DNA of 30,245 nucleotides from Brevundimonas sp. Its GTDB lineage: Bacteria > Pseudomonadota > Alphaproteobacteria > Caulobacterales > Caulobacteraceae. A model generated the notes under the pieces. That model did no database searches. It worked only from the letters and a program-made list of their open reading frames with translations, and was not told the origin of the DNA. Positions 1 through 9,277 of the stretch are shown here, one piece after another; within the stretch, counting starts at the first letter, position 1, and every line of letters starts with the position of its first letter. The stretch is from assembly GCF_031082345.1 (NCBI RefSeq), contig NZ_JAVHLH010000003.1, forward strand, positions 1 to 30,245, read 5' to 3'. The position numbers and the translations under genes are program-made.

Positions 1-1
1 C

Positions 2-217
2 CGGCTGGCGGCGGGCGGCCGTCAGGTGGTGCTGGTCTCCTCCGGCGCGGTGGCCTCGGGCCGGGGCAAGCTGGGCCTGATGGGCCAGACGCTCACCATC
101 CCCCAGAAGCAGGCCGCCGCCGCCCTGGGCCAGGCCTCGCTGGTCCAGGCCTACGAGGAGGCCTTCGCCCCCCACGGCCGCCAGGTGGCCCAGGTGCTGC
201 TGACCGCCGCCGACCTG
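2..217 (+). pseudogene. proB: Glutamate 5-kinase (ProB) internal fragment, truncated at both ends
   Basis: The translation from base 2 begins [20 protein letters not shown], the glycine-rich nucleotide and substrate-binding region near residues 40-60 of ProB, followed by the [11 protein letters not shown] and AYEEAF blocks. ProB phosphorylates L-glutamate in the first step of proline synthesis and is usually 360-380 residues long. Only about 72 residues are present here. The 5' end is cut by the window edge, and the 3' end stops at the junction near base 217. The catalytic lysine region and all later kinase motifs are absent. The assignment of this segment is firm; whether the break is biological or an assembly join is not known. 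Confidence 0.65.
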
Positions 218-553
218 CGCCGCGTCTGCCGCGCCGGCCTGGCCGGCATCCACGGCCAGCGACTGGACGACATTTCGATCGACGGCATCGAAGGCGACGT
301 CGTCAACGCCTCGTGGCGCGCCCCGGTCGACGGCGGCCGCCGCCGGGCCCAGTGCCGCATCGAGGGCGACCTGATCACCTGGAAGCCCGCCGACGCCGCC
401 GACCCCGAACAGGCCCGCTGGATGAACCAGTCGGGCGACCCGGTGACGCGCTTCGTCCTTGACGGCGAGGCCATCACCATCAACACGACGCTCCCGGATG
501 GGACGACCGCCACGGAGGAATATTCCGTGGCCACCGAGCAAGAGGCCCGCTGA
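2..553 (+). CDS. Chimeric open frame: ProB fragment joined to the C-terminal part of a small hypothetical protein
   Basis: A single frame is open from the window edge to a TGA that overlaps the nuoG ATG. Its first ~72 codons read as the amino-acid kinase domain of glutamate 5-kinase ([34 protein letters not shown]). After about base 217 the kinase similarity stops abruptly: the conserved continuation (an RRYLNA-like stretch) is missing. The rest has a Cys near its start, a central [10 protein letters not shown] segment and a charged tail, and I recognise no domain in it. It looks like the remainder of a small secreted or lipoprotein-type protein native to the position before nuoG, where Caulobacterales carry small hypothetical genes (recalled, not checked). 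The first start codon in frame is GTG at 26, but the true 5' end lies outside the window. The product as written is unlikely to be a working kinase. Confidence 0.6.
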   Translation, partial: RLAAGGRQVVLVSSGAVASGRGKLGLMGQTLTIPQKQAAAALGQASLVQAYEEAFAPHGRQVAQVLLTAADLRRVCRAGLAGIHGQRLDDISIDGIEGDVVNASWRAPVDGGRRRAQCRIEGDLITWKPADAADPEQARWMNQSGDPVTRFVLDGEAITINTTLPDGTTATEEYSVATEQEAR

Positions 554-2598
554 TGCCCGTCGCCAAGGTCAACGGCGTAGACGTCGAATTCGAAGCCGGC
601 ATGACCGTGCTGCAGGTCGCCGAGCGCGCCGGGCAGGAGATTCCGCGCTTCTGCTACCACGAGCGGCTGTCGATCGCCGGCAACTGCCGCATGTGCCTGG
701 TCGAGGTGAAGCCCGGACCGCCGAAGCCGCAGGCGTCGTGCGCCCTGCCGGCCGCCGAGGGCCAGGAGATCTTCACCGACACGCCGATGGTCAGGAAGGC
801 CCGCGAAGGGGTGATGGAGTTCCTGCTCATCAACCACCCGCTGGACTGCCCGATCTGCGACCAGGGCGGCGAGTGCGACCTGCAGGACCAGTCCATGGCC
901 TACGGCCGCGACGGCTCGCGCTACGCCGAGAACAAGCGCGCCGTCGAAGAAAAGAACATGGGTCCGACGGTCAAGACCTTCATGACCCGGTGCATCCAGT
1001 GCACCCGCTGCGTCCGCTTCATCACCGAGGTGGCCGGCGTGCCGGACATCGGCATGATCTCGCGCGGCGAGGACGCCGAGATCACCACCTATCTGGAAAA
1101 GAACATCGACAGCGAGCTGTCGGGCAACGTCAATGACCTGTGCCCGGTCGGCGCCCTGACGCACCGGCCGTGGCAGTACCACTACCGCCCGTGGGAGCTG
1201 AGGAAGACCGAGTCGATCGACGTCATGGACGCGCTCGGTTCGAACATCCGCGTCGACGCCCGGGGGGCCGAGGTCATGCGGGTGCTGCCGCGCGTGCACG
1301 AGGGCATCAACGAGGAGTGGCTGAGCGACATCAGCCGCTACGTCGTCGACGGCCTGCAGCGCCAGCGGCTGGACCGTCCTTATGTGCGCGAGAACGGCAA
1401 GCTGCGCGCCGCCTCCTGGGAGGAGGCCCTGGGCGTCGTGGCCGGGAAGCTGACCGCCGCGAAGCCGGAGAAGATCGGCGTCGTCGCCGGCGATCTGCAG
1501 GACGCGGAATCGATGAAGGCGGCGCTGGACCTGTTCCGCGCCCTCGGCTCGGCCAACACCGACTGCCGTCAGGACGGGGCCGCGCTCGGCTATGGCCCCC
1601 GCGAGGGATGGCTGTTCAACTCCGGCCTGCAAGGCATTGAAAACGCGGACGCCGTCCTGATCGTCGGGGCCAATCCGCGCACCGAGGCGCCGCTGCTGAA
1701 CGCCCGCCTGCGCAAGGCCTGGCTGACCGGCGGGATGGAAGTCGGGGTGATCGGCGAACCGGTCAACCTGACCTTCGAGCACAGCTGGCTCGGCGCCGGT
1801 TCGAAGACCCTGGTCAAGCTGCCCAAGGCGGCAATGGACTTCCTCAACAAGGCCGAACGGCCGGCGATCATCGTCGGCGCGGGCGCGCTCGGCGGTCCCG
1901 AAGGCCCGGCCGTGCTGAACGCGCTCGGCGCGCTGGCCAAGAAGGTCGGCGTCGTCTCCGAGGGCTGGAACGGCTTCAACGTGCTGCACACGGCGGCCTC
2001 GCGCGTCGGCGGCCTCGACATGGGCTTCGTGCCGGCCGAGGGCGGTCTGTCGGCGGTCGACATGGTCAAGAAGGGCGCGCTGGACGTGCTGTTCCTGCTG
2101 GGCGCCGACGAGATCGACGCCTCGGCGACCAAGGCCTTCAAGGTCTATCTGGGCAGCCACGGCGACCGCGGCGCGCACGGCGCCGACGTGATCCTGCCGG
2201 GCGCGGCCTATACCGAGAAGCCGGGCCTGTACGTCAACATCGAGGGCCGGGTGCAGATGGCCGAACGCGCCGTCTTCCCCAAGGGCCAGGCCAAGGAGGA
2301 CTGGGCCGTCCTGCGCGCCCTCTCGGCCATGGTCGGCCAGACCCTGCCTTACGATACGCTGGACGCCCTGCGCGCGAAGCTGATGGCCGATCATCCGACC
2401 TTCGGGCGGATCGACTACCTGCCGGCGGCGGCGCCGTTCGACGTGGGCGCGCTGGGCAAGAAGGGCGACCTCGGCGACGTCGCCTTCCATTCGGCGGTCC
2501 GCGACCCCTACCTCAACAACCCGATCGCGCGCGCCAGCGTGACCATGGCCGAGCTGTCCGCCCTGCGGATGGCGCCGGTCGCCATGGCGGCGGAGTAG
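553..2598 (+). CDS. nuoG: NADH:quinone oxidoreductase subunit G
   Basis: This is the large iron-sulfur subunit of the complex I peripheral arm, which passes electrons from the NADH module toward quinone. The protein has 681 residues. An N-terminal [2Fe-2S] ferredoxin domain has ligands C34, C45, C48 and C63. The complex-I-specific His-Cys3 [4Fe-4S] site has H95, C99, C102 and C108, and a second [4Fe-4S] site has C147, C150, C153 and C197. A molybdopterin-oxidoreductase-like domain without obvious cofactor ligands fills the rest. The length suits the short alphaproteobacterial and mitochondrial (NDUFS1) form rather than the ~900-residue E. coli form. The ATG overlaps the TGA of the preceding frame by one base, which implies translational coupling. 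NuoA-F are not in the window. Confidence 0.97.
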   Translation: MPVAKVNGVDVEFEAGMTVLQVAERAGQEIPRFCYHERLSIAGNCRMCLVEVKPGPPKPQASCALPAAEGQEIFTDTPMVRKAREGVMEFLLINHPLDCPICDQGGECDLQDQSMAYGRDGSRYAENKRAVEEKNMGPTVKTFMTRCIQCTRCVRFITEVAGVPDIGMISRGEDAEITTYLEKNIDSELSGNVNDLCPVGALTHRPWQYHYRPWELRKTESIDVMDALGSNIRVDARGAEVMRVLPRVHEGINEEWLSDISRYVVDGLQRQRLDRPYVRENGKLRAASWEEALGVVAGKLTAAKPEKIGVVAGDLQDAESMKAALDLFRALGSANTDCRQDGAALGYGPREGWLFNSGLQGIENADAVLIVGANPRTEAPLLNARLRKAWLTGGMEVGVIGEPVNLTFEHSWLGAGSKTLVKLPKAAMDFLNKAERPAIIVGAGALGGPEGPAVLNALGALAKKVGVVSEGWNGFNVLHTAASRVGGLDMGFVPAEGGLSAVDMVKKGALDVLFLLGADEIDASATKAFKVYLGSHGDRGAHGADVILPGAAYTEKPGLYVNIEGRVQMAERAVFPKGQAKEDWAVLRALSAMVGQTLPYDTLDALRAKLMADHPTFGRIDYLPAAAPFDVGALGKKGDLGDVAFHSAVRDPYLNNPIARASVTMAELSALRMAPVAMAAE

Positions 2599-2602
2599 GG
2601 GC

Positions 2603-2908
2603 ATGGCTGAAGCGCAAATTCCGATCTCGGCCTGGATCGCCTTTGGCGTCGCCTGGATCGCCGGCCTGTCGCTGTTCGCGTGCCTGTTCGTGATCACCCG
2701 GCGACTGGCCATGACCTGGCGCCCGGGCGCCGGCGGCCTGAGCCTCCGCAGCGAGGACCTCGCACGGGTCGGCAAGCTGGTGTTCGGCCTGGAGCGCGCG
2801 CCTGCCGACGCAAACGTGGGCGGTCTGATTTGGGCCGTCCGGGGTTGCTGGGCGGTGATGGTGGTTTCGATAATTCTCTTCACGATCAAGCTGGCGGGAG
2901 TCGCCTGA
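2603..2908 (+). CDS. Small two-helix membrane protein inside the nuo operon, function unknown
   Basis: I do not recognise this 101-residue protein. It has a hydrophobic helix at about residues 10-33, a cytoplasmic-looking basic stretch (RRLAMTWR) and a polar linker to about 70, then a second hydrophobic helix at about 73-96. The gene starts 4 bases after the nuoG stop, and its TGA overlaps the nuoH ATG by one base, so it is co-translated with complex I subunits. Base composition and codon use match its neighbours, so it is a real gene rather than a shadow frame. The position suggests an accessory subunit or assembly factor of the complex I membrane arm, but nothing in the sequence proves this. 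It is not a canonical Nuo subunit: NuoA, the only other small one expected outside this run, has a different sequence pattern and three helices. Confidence 0.8.
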   Translation: MAEAQIPISAWIAFGVAWIAGLSLFACLFVITRRLAMTWRPGAGGLSLRSEDLARVGKLVFGLERAPADANVGGLIWAVRGCWAVMVVSIILFTIKLAGVA

Positions 2909-3981
2909 TGGACTTCTGGGCATCCCCTCTCGGCTGGACCCTGATCACCGCCGGCGGCATCCTGCTGGTCACCGTCGGCATCCTGATCTCGCTGGCCTTC
3001 CTGCTGCTGGCCGACCGGAAGATCTGGGCCGGCGTCCAGATGCGCAAGGGCCCGAACGTGGTCGGCCCGTTCGGCCTGCTGCAGTCGTTCGCCGACTTCT
3101 TCAAATTCGTGCTGAAGGAGATCATCGTCCCGGCCGGCGCCGACAAGATCGTCTTCCTGCTGGCCCCGCTGCTGACCTTCGTCCTCGCCTTCATCGCCTG
3201 GGCGGCGATCCCGTTCGCGCCGGGCTGGGTCATCTCCGACCTCAACGTCGGCATCCTCTACATCTTCGCCATCAGCTCGCTGGGCGTCTACGGCATCATC
3301 ATGGGCGGCTGGGCTTCGAACTCGAAGTATCCGTTCCTCGGCTCGCTGCGCAGCGCGGCGCAGATGGTGTCCTACGAGGTCTCGATCGGCCTGGTGATCA
3401 TCAACGTCATCCTGCTGGCCGGGACGATGAACCTGACCGAGATCGTCACCCGGCAGGGCGGCTGGATCTGGGACTGGTACGCTTTCGGCGGCGGGGCCGG
3501 AACCTGGCCCACCATCGTGGTGATGTTCCCGATGGCGATCATCTTCTTCATCTCGGCCCTGGCCGAGACCAACCGTCCGCCGTTCGACCTGCCCGAGGCC
3601 GAGTCCGAGCTCGTGGCCGGTTACCAGGTCGAATACAGCTCGACGCCCTACCTGCTGTTCATGATCGGCGAATACGCCAACATCGTCTTCATGTGCGCCA
3701 TGATCAGCCTGCTGTTCTTCGGCGGCTGGCACCCGGGCATTCCGGGCGAGTATCTCCCTGATGCACCCTTGGGCTGGGAGTGGATCCATAGCTTCGGCTA
3801 CTTCCTGGTGTTCTTCTCCAAGATCATCTTCTGGTTCGTGATGATCGCCATGGTGAAGGCGTTCGTGCCCCGCTATCGCTACGACCAGCTGATGCGGCTG
3901 GGCTGGAAGATCTTCCTGCCGACCTCGCTGGTCGCCGTGGTCGTGGTCGCCGCCTGGCGGGTGTTCGGAGTGGGCGCATGA
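2908..3981 (+). CDS. nuoH: NADH:quinone oxidoreductase subunit H
   Basis: This membrane subunit forms much of the quinone-binding chamber and links the peripheral arm to the proton-pumping arm. It has 357 residues and about eight hydrophobic helices. Family signatures seen are [20 protein letters not shown] near the N terminus (the first loop facing the quinone site), the [20 protein letters not shown] block, and the GYQVEYSS segment. The ATG at 2908 overlaps the stop of the preceding small gene. A longer upstream frame exists, but it would run through that gene and lacks family similarity. The nuoH stop in turn overlaps the start of the next gene by 4 bases. Confidence 0.97.
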   Translation: MDFWASPLGWTLITAGGILLVTVGILISLAFLLLADRKIWAGVQMRKGPNVVGPFGLLQSFADFFKFVLKEIIVPAGADKIVFLLAPLLTFVLAFIAWAAIPFAPGWVISDLNVGILYIFAISSLGVYGIIMGGWASNSKYPFLGSLRSAAQMVSYEVSIGLVIINVILLAGTMNLTEIVTRQGGWIWDWYAFGGGAGTWPTIVVMFPMAIIFFISALAETNRPPFDLPEAESELVAGYQVEYSSTPYLLFMIGEYANIVFMCAMISLLFFGGWHPGIPGEYLPDAPLGWEWIHSFGYFLVFFSKIIFWFVMIAMVKAFVPRYRYDQLMRLGWKIFLPTSLVAVVVVAAWRVFGVGA

Positions 3982-4202
3982 AGCGGCTGCTGACCCTGCT
4001 CGTGCTGGGGGCCGTCGGCGCGACGGCCGGCTGCACCATCCCGACCTACGAGGCCGAGCCGGTCTCGGTCTACCAGTGGGAACGACGCCAGCAGGCCATC
4101 GAGCGGCAGCAGGCCGAGCGCGTGCGCCTGTGCCGGATCACCAAGGATGAGGACCCGCGCAAGGACGAGCTGTGCCGCGGCGTCGAAAGAGAGAACGACT
4201 GA
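3978..4202 (+). CDS. Small putative lipoprotein between nuoH and nuoI
   Basis: This 74-residue protein has a signal peptide with a basic start (MKR), a hydrophobic core, and a lipobox-like TAGC ending at C19; Thr at -3 is less usual than Leu. After the Cys come a short Pro/Thr/Glu linker and a Gln/Arg/Glu-rich segment (about 33-50) likely to be helical, then two further cysteines, C52 and C66, which could pair in the periplasm. I recognise no family. The ATG overlaps the nuoH stop by 4 bases (ATGA), and the stop shares one base with the nuoI ATG, so expression is tied to complex I. A role in complex I assembly or stability is a guess from position only. Confidence 0.8.
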   Translation: MKRLLTLLVLGAVGATAGCTIPTYEAEPVSVYQWERRQQAIERQQAERVRLCRITKDEDPRKDELCRGVEREND

Positions 4203-4693
4203 TGCTGACCCGTCTCGTCCAGGCCGCGAAGGGCGCCATGATGCTGGACATCATCGGCGCGGTCGGCCTGTCGCTGAAATACATGGCGCGGCCCAAGGCC
4301 ACGGTGAACTATCCGTTCGAGCGCAATCCGCAGTCGCCGCGCTTCCGGGGCGAGCACGCCCTGCGCCGCTATCCGAACGGCGAGGAACGCTGCATCGCCT
4401 GCAAACTGTGCGAGGCCATCTGCCCGGCCCAGGCCATCACCATCGAGGCCGAGCCGCGCGCCGACGGCAGCCGCCGCACGACCCGCTACGACATCGACAT
4501 GGTCAAATGCATCTACTGCGGCCTGTGCCAGGAGGCCTGCCCGGTGGACGCCATCGTCGAGGGCCCGAACTCGGAATTCACCGTCGAGACCCGCGAAGAG
4601 CTGCTCTACGACAAGGAAAAACTGCTTTCGAACGGCGACCGCTGGGAGCGGTTGATCGCGAAGAATCTGGAACTCGACGCGCCTTACCGCTAA
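4202..4693 (+). CDS. nuoI: NADH:quinone oxidoreductase subunit I
   Basis: This ferredoxin-like subunit carries two [4Fe-4S] clusters (N6a and N6b) near the end of the electron wire to quinone. It has 163 residues. The two CxxCxxCxxxC motifs are C64-C67-C70-C74 and C103-C106-C109-C113, each followed by the usual Pro. An N-terminal amphipathic or hydrophobic stretch (about 10-30) probably anchors it against NuoH. The ATG at 4202 overlaps the preceding lipoprotein stop. A start 30 bases upstream is in frame but lies inside that gene and adds only a basic stretch, so I prefer 4202. It matches the short alphaproteobacterial type (about 162 residues). Confidence 0.97.
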   Translation: MLTRLVQAAKGAMMLDIIGAVGLSLKYMARPKATVNYPFERNPQSPRFRGEHALRRYPNGEERCIACKLCEAICPAQAITIEAEPRADGSRRTTRYDIDMVKCIYCGLCQEACPVDAIVEGPNSEFTVETREELLYDKEKLLSNGDRWERLIAKNLELDAPYR

Positions 4694-4715
4694 GGCGCAA
4701 CCGCTGAACGGGCAG

Positions 4716-4737
4716 GGCGATTCCGCACGGGATCGCC
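4716..4737 (+). other. Stem-loop in the nuoI-nuoJ gap
   Basis: The 74-base gap between nuoI and nuoJ is the longest inside the nuo run. It holds a 9-base-pair stem (GGCGATTCC / GGGATCGCC, one G-T wobble) with a GCAC loop. No T-tract follows, so it is unlikely to be an intrinsic terminator. It could be an RNA processing or stability element separating the two halves of the transcript. An AAAGGGG stretch (4750-4756) lies about 11 bases before the nuoJ ATG. Confidence 0.55.
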
Positions 4738-4767
4738 GGCCATAACCGAAAGGGGCGCAGGCCTCAG

Positions 4768-5394
4768 ATGTTGCTAGGAATCGCCTTCTATCTGCTGGCG
4801 GCGGTGGCCGTGGTCGGCGGCCTGATGGTCGTCACCGCGAAGAACCCCGTGCACAGCGTGCTGTGGCTGATCCTGACCTTCTTCTCGTCGGCGGGACTGT
4901 TCGTCCTGCTGGGGGCGGAGTTCCTGGCGATGCTGCTGGTCGTGGTCTACGTCGGCGCCGTCGCGGTGCTGTTCCTGTTCGTGGTCATGATGCTGGACGT
5001 CGACTTCGTGCGGCTGCGCGAAGGCTATGCGCGCTACCTGCCGCTGGCGGCCATCGTCGCGGGCGTGCTGCTGGCCGAGATGATCATGATCTCGCTGGTG
5101 GTCGTCCAGGGCGGCGCCGCCGCCGACGCCGTCGGCCCGGTCGTCGCGACCCCTGACATGACCAACGCCGAGGCCATCGGCCGGGTGCTCTACACCGACT
5201 ATGTCTACATCTTCCAGGCGGCGGGGATCGTGCTGCTGATCGCCATGATCGGGGCCATCGTCCTGACCCTGCGCCACAAGCCCAACATCAAGCGCCAGAA
5301 GCCGCACGACCAGGTCAACCGCGACCGCAAGACCGCCGTCGAGGTCAAGGGCGCCGCGACCGGCGCGGGCGTTTCCGCCGAGGATCTGATCTGA
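4768..5394 (+). CDS. nuoJ: NADH:quinone oxidoreductase subunit J
   Basis: This membrane subunit (ND6 counterpart) lies next to NuoK and NuoA and takes part in the coupling between quinone chemistry and pumping. It has 208 residues and five predicted helices. The conserved [21 protein letters not shown] and [18 protein letters not shown] blocks are present; the second is the helix that carries the pi-bulge in structures of the family. A hydrophilic tail of about 40 residues (from [10 protein letters not shown]) follows the last helix. It is the first gene after the stem-loop gap. Its TGA overlaps the nuoK ATG by one base. Confidence 0.96.
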   Translation: MLLGIAFYLLAAVAVVGGLMVVTAKNPVHSVLWLILTFFSSAGLFVLLGAEFLAMLLVVVYVGAVAVLFLFVVMMLDVDFVRLREGYARYLPLAAIVAGVLLAEMIMISLVVVQGGAAADAVGPVVATPDMTNAEAIGRVLYTDYVYIFQAAGIVLLIAMIGAIVLTLRHKPNIKRQKPHDQVNRDRKTAVEVKGAATGAGVSAEDLI

Positions 5395-5702
5395 TGGAAA
5401 TCACGCTCCAGCATTACCTGGCGGTCGGCGCCATCCTGTTCACCATCGGCGTCTTCGGCATCTTCGTGAACCGCAAGAACGTCATCATCATCCTGATGTC
5501 GATCGAGATGATCCTGCTGGCGGTGAACATCAATTTCGTCGCCTTTTCGGCCTATCTCAACGACGTCTCCGGGCAGGTCATGGCCATGTTCGTCCTGACC
5601 GTCGCCGCGGCCGAGGCCGCCGTCGGCCTGGCCATCCTGGTGACCTTCTTCCGTAATCGCGGCGACATCGCCGTCGACGACGCCTCGGTCATGAAGGGCT
5701 GA
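5394..5702 (+). CDS. nuoK: NADH:quinone oxidoreductase subunit K
   Basis: This small membrane subunit (ND4L counterpart) has 102 residues and three helices. The membrane glutamate in [17 protein letters not shown] and the later one in the [11 protein letters not shown] helix are the two buried acids needed for proton transfer. The length is standard for the family. The gene sits in the fixed nuoJ-K-L order, overlapping nuoJ by one base and leaving 2 bases before the nuoL GTG. Confidence 0.97.
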   Translation: MEITLQHYLAVGAILFTIGVFGIFVNRKNVIIILMSIEMILLAVNINFVAFSAYLNDVSGQVMAMFVLTVAAAEAAVGLAILVTFFRNRGDIAVDDASVMKG

Positions 5703-5704
5703 TC

Positions 5705-7783
5705 GTGAACCTCGAGCTTCTCGTCACTCTCGGCGTCTTCGCCCCGCTCCTCGGCGCGGCCGTGGTCGGCCTGTCCGGCCGCCGGCTCGGCGATCTGCTG
5801 TCCAAATCCATCACCACGGGCCTGCTGTTCTTCTCGTGCGCGGTGGCGTGGATCGTCTTCGGCGAGTGGGCCTGGGGCCATCTGGAGCCGTTCACGGTGC
5901 AGATCGCGCCGTTCATCCACGTCGGCGACTTCCAGTCCAACTGGGCCATCCGCATCGACGCCCTGTCGGCGGTGATGCTGGTCGTGGTCACCACCGTGTC
6001 CTCGCTGGTCCACCTCTACAGCTGGGGCTACATGGCCGAGGATCCCGACAAGCCGCGGTTCTTCGCCTATCTGTCGCTGTTCACCTTCGCCATGCTGGCG
6101 CTGGTGACCGCCGCCGACTTCATGCAACTGTTCTTCGGCTGGGAAGGGGTGGGGCTGGCGTCCTATCTGCTGATCGGCTTCTGGTACAAGAAGTCCACCG
6201 CCTCGGCCGCCGCCATCAAGGCCTTCGTGGTCAACCGCGTCGGCGACTTCGGCTTCGCCCTCGGCATCTTCACTGTCTTCTGGATGTTCGGCACCATCGA
6301 GTTCGCCGAGCTGTTCCCGATGATCGCCGCGCGCGAGGGCACGGGCTGGGAATTCCTCGGCCACACCTGGTCAGCGCTCGACCTCGCCGGGGTGCTGCTG
6401 TTCATCGGCGCCATGGGCAAGTCGGCCCAGTTCTTCCTGCACACCTGGCTGCCCGACGCCATGGAGGGCCCGACGCCGGTGTCGGCCCTGATCCACGCGG
6501 CGACCATGGTCACGGCCGGCGTCTACATGGTCTGCCTGCTGTCGCCGATCTACGAGTACGCGCCGACCGCCTCGGCCTTCATCGCCCTGACCGGCGCGGT
6601 CACGGCCCTGTTCGCCGCCACCGTCGGCCTGGCCCAGAACGACATCAAGCGGGTCATCGCCTATTCGACCTGTTCGCAGCTCGGCTACATGTTCTTCGCC
6701 GCGGGCGTGGGCGCCTATGAGGCGGCCATGTTCCACCTGTTCACCCATGCCTTCTTCAAGGCCCTGCTGTTCCTCGGCGCCGGCTCGGTGATCCACGGCA
6801 TGCACCACGAGCAGGACATGCGGAAGATGGGCGGGCTGTGGAAGCTGCTGCCCGTCACCTATGCGGTGATGATGATCGGCACCATCGCCATCACCGGCCT
6901 CGGCATCCCCGGGATCGGCGGCCTGGCCGGCTTCTATTCCAAGGACATCGTCATCGAGAGCGCCTTCGCGGCTGCCGCGAGCAACCACTCGCCGATGGGC
7001 CTGTTCGCCTTCGCCGTGGGCATCCTCGCCGCCGGCCTGACCGCCTACTATTCGTGGCGGCTGATCTTCATGACCTTCCACAACAAGCCGGTGTGGAAGG
7101 AGGAGGGGGCGCATCACGCCGACGATCACGCCTCGGACGCCCAGCTGGAGACCCACTCCGAGCCGCTGGCTGACGATGACCACGCGCATGACGACCACGC
7201 CCACCATGGGCCGCTGAAGCCGCACGAGAGCCCGTGGGTGATGCTCGTGCCGCTGCTGGTCCTGTCGGTCGGGGCGATCGCGGCGGGCTTCCTGTTCGAG
7301 CCCTTCTTCACCGGTCACCACGAGAACGAGTTCTGGCGCGGGGCGATCTTCAACGGCGCGGACAACCATGTCCTGCACGACGCCCACGAGGTTCCGACCT
7401 GGGTGAAGTGGTCGCCGCTGATCCTGACGCTGATCGGGACCTTCGCCGCCTTCTGGCTCTACGTCCTCAAGGAGGGCATGGCGCGCCGCATGGCCGACCG
7501 TGGCGGCGTGATCCACGCCTTCCTCTACAACAAGTGGTACTTCGACGAGATCTACGACTTCGTCTTCGTGCGCGGCGCCAAGGCGGTCGGCGACCTGTTC
7601 TGGAAGATCGGCGACGTGAAGATCATCGACGGCCTCGGGCCCAACGGCGCGGCGTGGGCTTCGCTGAAATCCGCCGCCCGACTGGGCAAGCTCCAGTCCG
7701 GCTACGTCTACCACTATGCGTTCGTGATGCTGCTCGGCGTGGCCGGTTTCCTCGCCTTCGCCATCTATGCGTGGGGAGCCTGA
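5705..7783 (+). CDS. nuoL: NADH:quinone oxidoreductase subunit L
   Basis: This antiporter-like subunit sits at the distal end of the membrane arm and has the long lateral helix. It has 692 residues. Key residues seen are E147 (GWEGVG) and K239 ([33 protein letters not shown] region), plus the second half-channel block around [19 protein letters not shown]. Between residues 470 and 507 a His/Asp-rich hydrophilic loop carries ten histidines; it lies just before helix material resumes at about 511. The C-terminal end has the lateral-helix region and a final membrane anchor. Translation starts at GTG 5705, two bases after the nuoK stop. Length is slightly above the E. coli protein (613), mainly from this loop and the C terminus. 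Confidence 0.97.
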   Translation: MNLELLVTLGVFAPLLGAAVVGLSGRRLGDLLSKSITTGLLFFSCAVAWIVFGEWAWGHLEPFTVQIAPFIHVGDFQSNWAIRIDALSAVMLVVVTTVSSLVHLYSWGYMAEDPDKPRFFAYLSLFTFAMLALVTAADFMQLFFGWEGVGLASYLLIGFWYKKSTASAAAIKAFVVNRVGDFGFALGIFTVFWMFGTIEFAELFPMIAAREGTGWEFLGHTWSALDLAGVLLFIGAMGKSAQFFLHTWLPDAMEGPTPVSALIHAATMVTAGVYMVCLLSPIYEYAPTASAFIALTGAVTALFAATVGLAQNDIKRVIAYSTCSQLGYMFFAAGVGAYEAAMFHLFTHAFFKALLFLGAGSVIHGMHHEQDMRKMGGLWKLLPVTYAVMMIGTIAITGLGIPGIGGLAGFYSKDIVIESAFAAAASNHSPMGLFAFAVGILAAGLTAYYSWRLIFMTFHNKPVWKEEGAHHADDHASDAQLETHSEPLADDDHAHDDHAHHGPLKPHESPWVMLVPLLVLSVGAIAAGFLFEPFFTGHHENEFWRGAIFNGADNHVLHDAHEVPTWVKWSPLILTLIGTFAAFWLYVLKEGMARRMADRGGVIHAFLYNKWYFDEIYDFVFVRGAKAVGDLFWKIGDVKIIDGLGPNGAAWASLKSAARLGKLQSGYVYHYAFVMLLGVAGFLAFAIYAWGA

Positions 7784-7785
7784 TC

Positions 7786-9273
7786 TTGCCCCAGATCCCC
7801 TTCATCCTCAGCGTCGTCACCTTCCTGCCGCTGGTTGGCGCGGGCCTGATCCTGCTCTCCCGCCTGCTGGGCAAGGGCGAGGCCGCCGGCGCGGCGCGCT
7901 GGATCGCACTGGTCACCACGCTGCTGACCCTGGCCGTCTCGGGCGTGCTGGTCGCCGGCTTCGACGCCTCGAGCGCCGCCTATCAGTTCGTCGAGCGCTA
8001 CGTCTGGTTCGCCGGGGCGGAGTACCACATGGGCGTCGACGGGATTTCGATCCTGTTCGTGCTGCTGACCGCCTTCCTGATGCCGCTGTGCATCCTGGCC
8101 AGCTGGACCACGATCAAGGACCGGGTGGTCGACTACATGATCGCCTTCCTGGTGCTGGAGACGCTGGTCATCGGCGTGTTCACGGCCCTGGACCTGTTCC
8201 TGTTCTACATCTTCTTCGAAGGCACCCTGGTGCCGATGTTCATCATCATCGGGGTGTGGGGCGGGGCCAACCGCATCTATGCGGCCTACAAATTCTTCCT
8301 CTACACCCTGCTCGGGTCCGTCCTGATGCTGCTGGCCATGCTGTGGATGGCGGCGGAGGCCGGCACGACCAGCATCCCGGCGCTGAAGGAATTCGCCTTC
8401 CCGGCCTATGCGCAGCCCCTGTTGTGGCTGGCCTTCTTCGCCTCGTTCGCGGTCAAGATGCCGATGTGGCCGGTCCACACCTGGTTGCCCGACGCCCACG
8501 TGCAGGCGCCGACGGCGGGCTCGGTCATCCTGGCCGGCATCCTGCTGAAGCTGGGCGGCTACGGCTTCATCCTGTTCAACCTGCCCATGTTCCCGCTGGC
8601 GTCGCAGATGTTCGCGCCGCTGGTCTTCGTCCTGTCGGCGATCGCCATCGTCTACACTTCGCTGGTCGCCTTCCGGCAGACCGACATGAAGAAGCTGATC
8701 GCCTATTCCTCGGTCGCCCACATGGGCTTCGTGACCATGGGCATCTTCGCCGGCAACGATCAGGGCGTGCAGGGCGCGGTCTTCCAGATGCTGAGCCACG
8801 GCCTGATCTCGGGCGCGCTCTTCCTCTGCGTCGGGGTGGTCTATGACCGGATGCACACCCGCGAGATCGCCCTGTACGGCGGCCTGACCGCGCGGATGCC
8901 GTGGTTCGCGGCCATCTTCATGCTGTTCACCATGGCCAATGTCGGCCTGCCGGGCACCTCGGGCTTCATCGGCGAGATCCTGACCATGACCGGCGTCTAC
9001 CAGGTCTCGACCTGGACGGCCTTCGTCGCCGCCTCGGGGGTGATCTTCTCGGCGGTCTACGCCCTGACCCTGTACCGCAACGTCATGTTCGGCGAGATCA
9101 CCAATCCGGCCATGAAGGCCATCACCGACGTCGACCGGCGCGAGCTGCTGATCTTCGTCCCGCTGATCCTCGGCACCCTCTGGCTCGGCGTCCAGCCCGG
9201 CCTGGTGCTGGACTACACCGCCGCCTCGGTCGAGGCCCTGACCTCCGCCTATCAACTTGCGATCGGCGGGTGA
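7786..9273 (+). CDS. nuoM: NADH:quinone oxidoreductase subunit M
   Basis: This antiporter-like proton-pumping subunit (ND4 counterpart) has 495 residues and about 14 helices. E145 ([18 protein letters not shown]) and K224 ([21 protein letters not shown]) are the channel charges, with K255 in [10 protein letters not shown] chose the TTG at 7786 as start: it gives [19 protein letters not shown], the expected first helix, and a GGGGAG Shine-Dalgarno-like run lies about 9 bases upstream inside the end of nuoL. The frame remains open far upstream, but that part is a shadow of nuoL. A TTG start is uncommon and is the only real uncertainty here. Confidence 0.96.
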   Translation: MPQIPFILSVVTFLPLVGAGLILLSRLLGKGEAAGAARWIALVTTLLTLAVSGVLVAGFDASSAAYQFVERYVWFAGAEYHMGVDGISILFVLLTAFLMPLCILASWTTIKDRVVDYMIAFLVLETLVIGVFTALDLFLFYIFFEGTLVPMFIIIGVWGGANRIYAAYKFFLYTLLGSVLMLLAMLWMAAEAGTTSIPALKEFAFPAYAQPLLWLAFFASFAVKMPMWPVHTWLPDAHVQAPTAGSVILAGILLKLGGYGFILFNLPMFPLASQMFAPLVFVLSAIAIVYTSLVAFRQTDMKKLIAYSSVAHMGFVTMGIFAGNDQGVQGAVFQMLSHGLISGALFLCVGVVYDRMHTREIALYGGLTARMPWFAAIFMLFTMANVGLPGTSGFIGEILTMTGVYQVSTWTAFVAASGVIFSAVYALTLYRNVMFGEITNPAMKAITDVDRRELLIFVPLILGTLWLGVQPGLVLDYTAASVEALTSAYQLAIGG

Positions 9274-9277
9274 GACC

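Noticed and set aside
151..3789. A 1212-codon open frame on the minus strand opposite nuoG and nuoH
   Set aside because: In DNA with GC-rich third positions the antisense frame loses stop codons by chance. Its translation is low-complexity Arg/Asp/Gly/His-rich with no domains, while the plus strand encodes clear complex I subunits.
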